Assembly (NCBI GenBank): GCA_023423045.1
Contig: JAFAGA010000029.1
Coordinates: 1-60,717 of the forward strand
Reading direction: 5' to 3'
Source of the DNA: Bacillota bacterium
GTDB taxonomy: Bacteria; Bacillota; Clostridia; Lachnospirales; Lachnospiraceae
DNA length: 60,717 nucleotides
Made by a program: the position numbers and the translations under genes. Numbering within the stretch: the stretch's first letter is position 1; each line of letters begins with the position of its first letter. The notes under the pieces are model-generated. The model was not told the DNA's origin. It worked only from the letters and a program-made list of their open reading frames with translations, and ran no database searches. Shown piece after piece: positions 59,394 to 60,717 of this stretch.

Positions 59394-60353
59394 ATGAACG
59401 AGATGCTGAGTAAAATTCAGAAGATGGGTATCATACCGGTAATTAAACTGGATGATGCAAAGGATGCATATCCCTTAGCCAAAGCATTGGTGGAGGGCGG
59501 TTTGCCTTGTGCGGAAATTACGTTCCGGACGGCAGCCGCGGAGGAGTCCATCCGTATTATGAGGGAGGCGTATCCGCAGATGTTAATTGGAGCGGGTACT
59601 GTATTAACGACAGAGCAGGTTGATAAGGCCATCGCAGCCGGAGCAACCTTTATTGTAAGTCCCGGCTTGAATCCCAAGGTGGTCCGTTATTGTGTTGAAA
59701 AGAATATTCCCATAACACCCGGCTGTGCTAATCCCAGTGATATTGAGGCGGCGATTGAGCTGGGCCTTGATGTTGTGAAGTTCTTTCCTGCCGAAGCGGC
59801 GGGCGGTTTAGCAATGATAAAAGCCATGGCTGCACCGTATGTGAATATGAAATTCATGCCGACGGGCGGAATCAATGAAAAGAATCTGAACACCTATCTG
59901 GATTTTCCGAAGATTATTGCATGCGGCGGAAGTTGGATGGTTAGTGACGAGCTGGTGAAGACCGGACAGTTCGATAAGATAACCGAACTCACCCGGCAGG
60001 CAGTATCCCAGATGCTCGGCTTTGAGCTCCGGCATGTCGGTATCAACATGCAAAATGAGACAGAGGCAGATGGGGTTGCCGGTTTGTTTGGCAAGGCATT
60101 TGGTTTTACAAAGAATGTTGGCAGCAGTTCTATATTTGCAGGAACGGCAATCGAGGTTATGAAGGAACCCTATCTTGGCAAGATGGGTCATATCGCAATT
60201 ATGACCAATTATATTGATCGCGCTATTTTCCATTTGGAAGCAAGGGGCTTCACCTTTAACCAGGATAGCCGGAAGTGCAAGGGAGAACAGCTGGTGGCAA
60301 TTTACCTGAATGAGGACTTCGGAGGTTTTGCTGCACATTTGGTTCAGAAATAG
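59394..60353 (+). CDS. KDPG/KHG aldolase fused to a VOC domain
   Basis: A 319-residue protein. Residues 1-205 form a complete class I KDPG/KHG aldolase: the catalytic Glu in CAEITFRT, the Schiff-base Lys in DVVKFFPAEAAGG, and the phosphate site in FMPTGGIN. The remaining ~105 residues (LRHVGINMQNETEADGVAGLFGKAFGF ... GGFAAHLVQK) form a VOC-like domain. The aldolase yields pyruvate and glyceraldehyde-3-phosphate from KDPG, or pyruvate and glyoxylate from KHG. E. coli Eda is about 213 residues, so the VOC part is an added module of unknown role. AAAGGAG precedes the ATG. A single-gene unit closed by a terminator. Confidence 0.92.
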   Translation: MNEMLSKIQKMGIIPVIKLDDAKDAYPLAKALVEGGLPCAEITFRTAAAEESIRIMREAYPQMLIGAGTVLTTEQVDKAIAAGATFIVSPGLNPKVVRYCVEKNIPITPGCANPSDIEAAIELGLDVVKFFPAEAAGGLAMIKAMAAPYVNMKFMPTGGINEKNLNTYLDFPKIIACGGSWMVSDELVKTGQFDKITELTRQAVSQMLGFELRHVGINMQNETEADGVAGLFGKAFGFTKNVGSSSIFAGTAIEVMKEPYLGKMGHIAIMTNYIDRAIFHLEARGFTFNQDSRKCKGEQLVAIYLNEDFGGFAAHLVQK

Positions 60354-60381
60354 AAGGATTATTTGAATGTGATGAATAAAG

Positions 60382-60426
60382 AATAGCCGTTTCGCTTAGA
60401 CTATACTTGGGAAACGGCTATTTTTC
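60382..60426 (+). terminator. intrinsic terminator of the KDPG aldolase gene
   Basis: A 12-bp perfect stem AATAGCCGTTTC/GAAACGGCTATT (60382-60393 with 60411-60422) is followed by a T run. Confidence 0.92.
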
Positions 60427-60528
60427 TGTATAAAAGAAAGGAGGATACTATAATCTGAACTGTAATATGGTGGGGGAAAGTGGAAAAAACGATGGAAAAT
60501 AAGATGAGAAAAAAGTTTAAAAAAGTAG

Positions 60529-60557
60529 TTGACATTTTCGCTTTTAGAAGGTACAAT
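60529..60557 (+). promoter_or_regulatory. upstream strong promoter (P1) of a probable stable-RNA operon
   Basis: Perfect -35 TTGACA (60529-60534) and -10 TACAAT (60552-60557) are 17 bases apart. An A-rich stretch (60511-60526) just upstream acts like an UP element. Confidence 0.8.
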
Positions 60558-60622
60558 GAAATTCCGCTGCTGAGAGGCGGCAACCACTTGAAAAAAGATT
60601 TTGAAGAAAATGAAAAAAGTGG

Positions 60623-60651
60623 TTGACATAATAAAGCGGATGTGTTAAACT
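60623..60651 (+). promoter_or_regulatory. downstream strong promoter (P2) of a probable stable-RNA operon
   Basis: TTGACA (60623-60628) and TAAACT (60646-60651) are 17 bases apart, 94 bases after P1, again with an A-rich upstream stretch. Tandem promoters with this spacing and no start codon in the next 66 bases are typical of rRNA operons of Firmicutes. The transcribed gene lies beyond the window. Confidence 0.8.
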
Positions 60652-60717
60652 AAAAAAGTTGGCGGCAAGATAAGAAACACAAAACGAACTGCTGACACAA
60701 CACAATGAACCTTGATA

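Overview
The window looks like a chromosomal segment of a spore-forming clostridium of the Lachnospiraceae type. Supporting signs are Firmicutes-style AGGAGG ribosome sites, a spore protease (yyaC), DUF5711 and DUF6472 proteins, a CvpA protein, a KDPG aldolase fused to a VOC domain, and three CUT1 sugar importers of the LplB/YtcP kind that carry no ATPase of their own. The rank below family is inference. No insertion sequence, phage gene, CRISPR array, tRNA or rRNA gene was found. Two strong tandem promoters at the right edge suggest that an rRNA or other stable-RNA operon starts just outside.

Left part (1-9.9 kb): the start of a medium-chain dehydrogenase; an Fe-S flavo-enoate reductase with a divergent TetR gene and a VOC gene; two small membrane-anchored unknowns; recR under its own promoter; a Nudix gene broken by one extra T; and a three-part operon of a fused double DUF1538 membrane protein, a protein made of three PII-like domains in one chain, and an orphan FakA/DAK-like domain. 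This operon is one of the most unusual systems in the window.

Middle part (10-37.4 kb): a sulfatase and carbohydrate-import super-locus. It has three importer modules (one solute-binding lipoprotein and two permeases each), two YesM/YesN two-component pairs, one membrane-anchored AraC regulator, and four sulfatases with the cysteine-type CxPxR motif. None of the sulfatases has a visible signal peptide and no glycoside hydrolase is present. This suggests that small sulfated sugars are imported first and desulfated in the cytoplasm. A shared TACATAT motif links the promoter of the tandem sulfatases with that of importer module 2. Structured repeats lie between the transporter genes.

Right-middle part (37.5-50 kb): an accessory stretch of small single-function genes (GNAT acetyltransferases, two nucleotidyltransferases related to aminoglycoside adenylyltransferases, methyltransferases, a RibD/DHFR-like reductase, VOC, serine hydrolase, carboxylesterase, PHP phosphoesterase, sugar epimerase). 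Two of these genes are decayed: an AraC gene split by an 8-bp duplication and a histidine-phosphatase fragment.

Right part (50-60.7 kb): core and lineage-specific cell-envelope genes: a YvyF-like protein, secD-secF, a coiled-coil membrane protein, yyaC, a membrane LysM protein whose N-terminal half resembles an MPN/JAMM domain without its metal ligands, a DUF5711 protein, CvpA and the KDPG aldolase-VOC fusion, followed by the tandem promoters.
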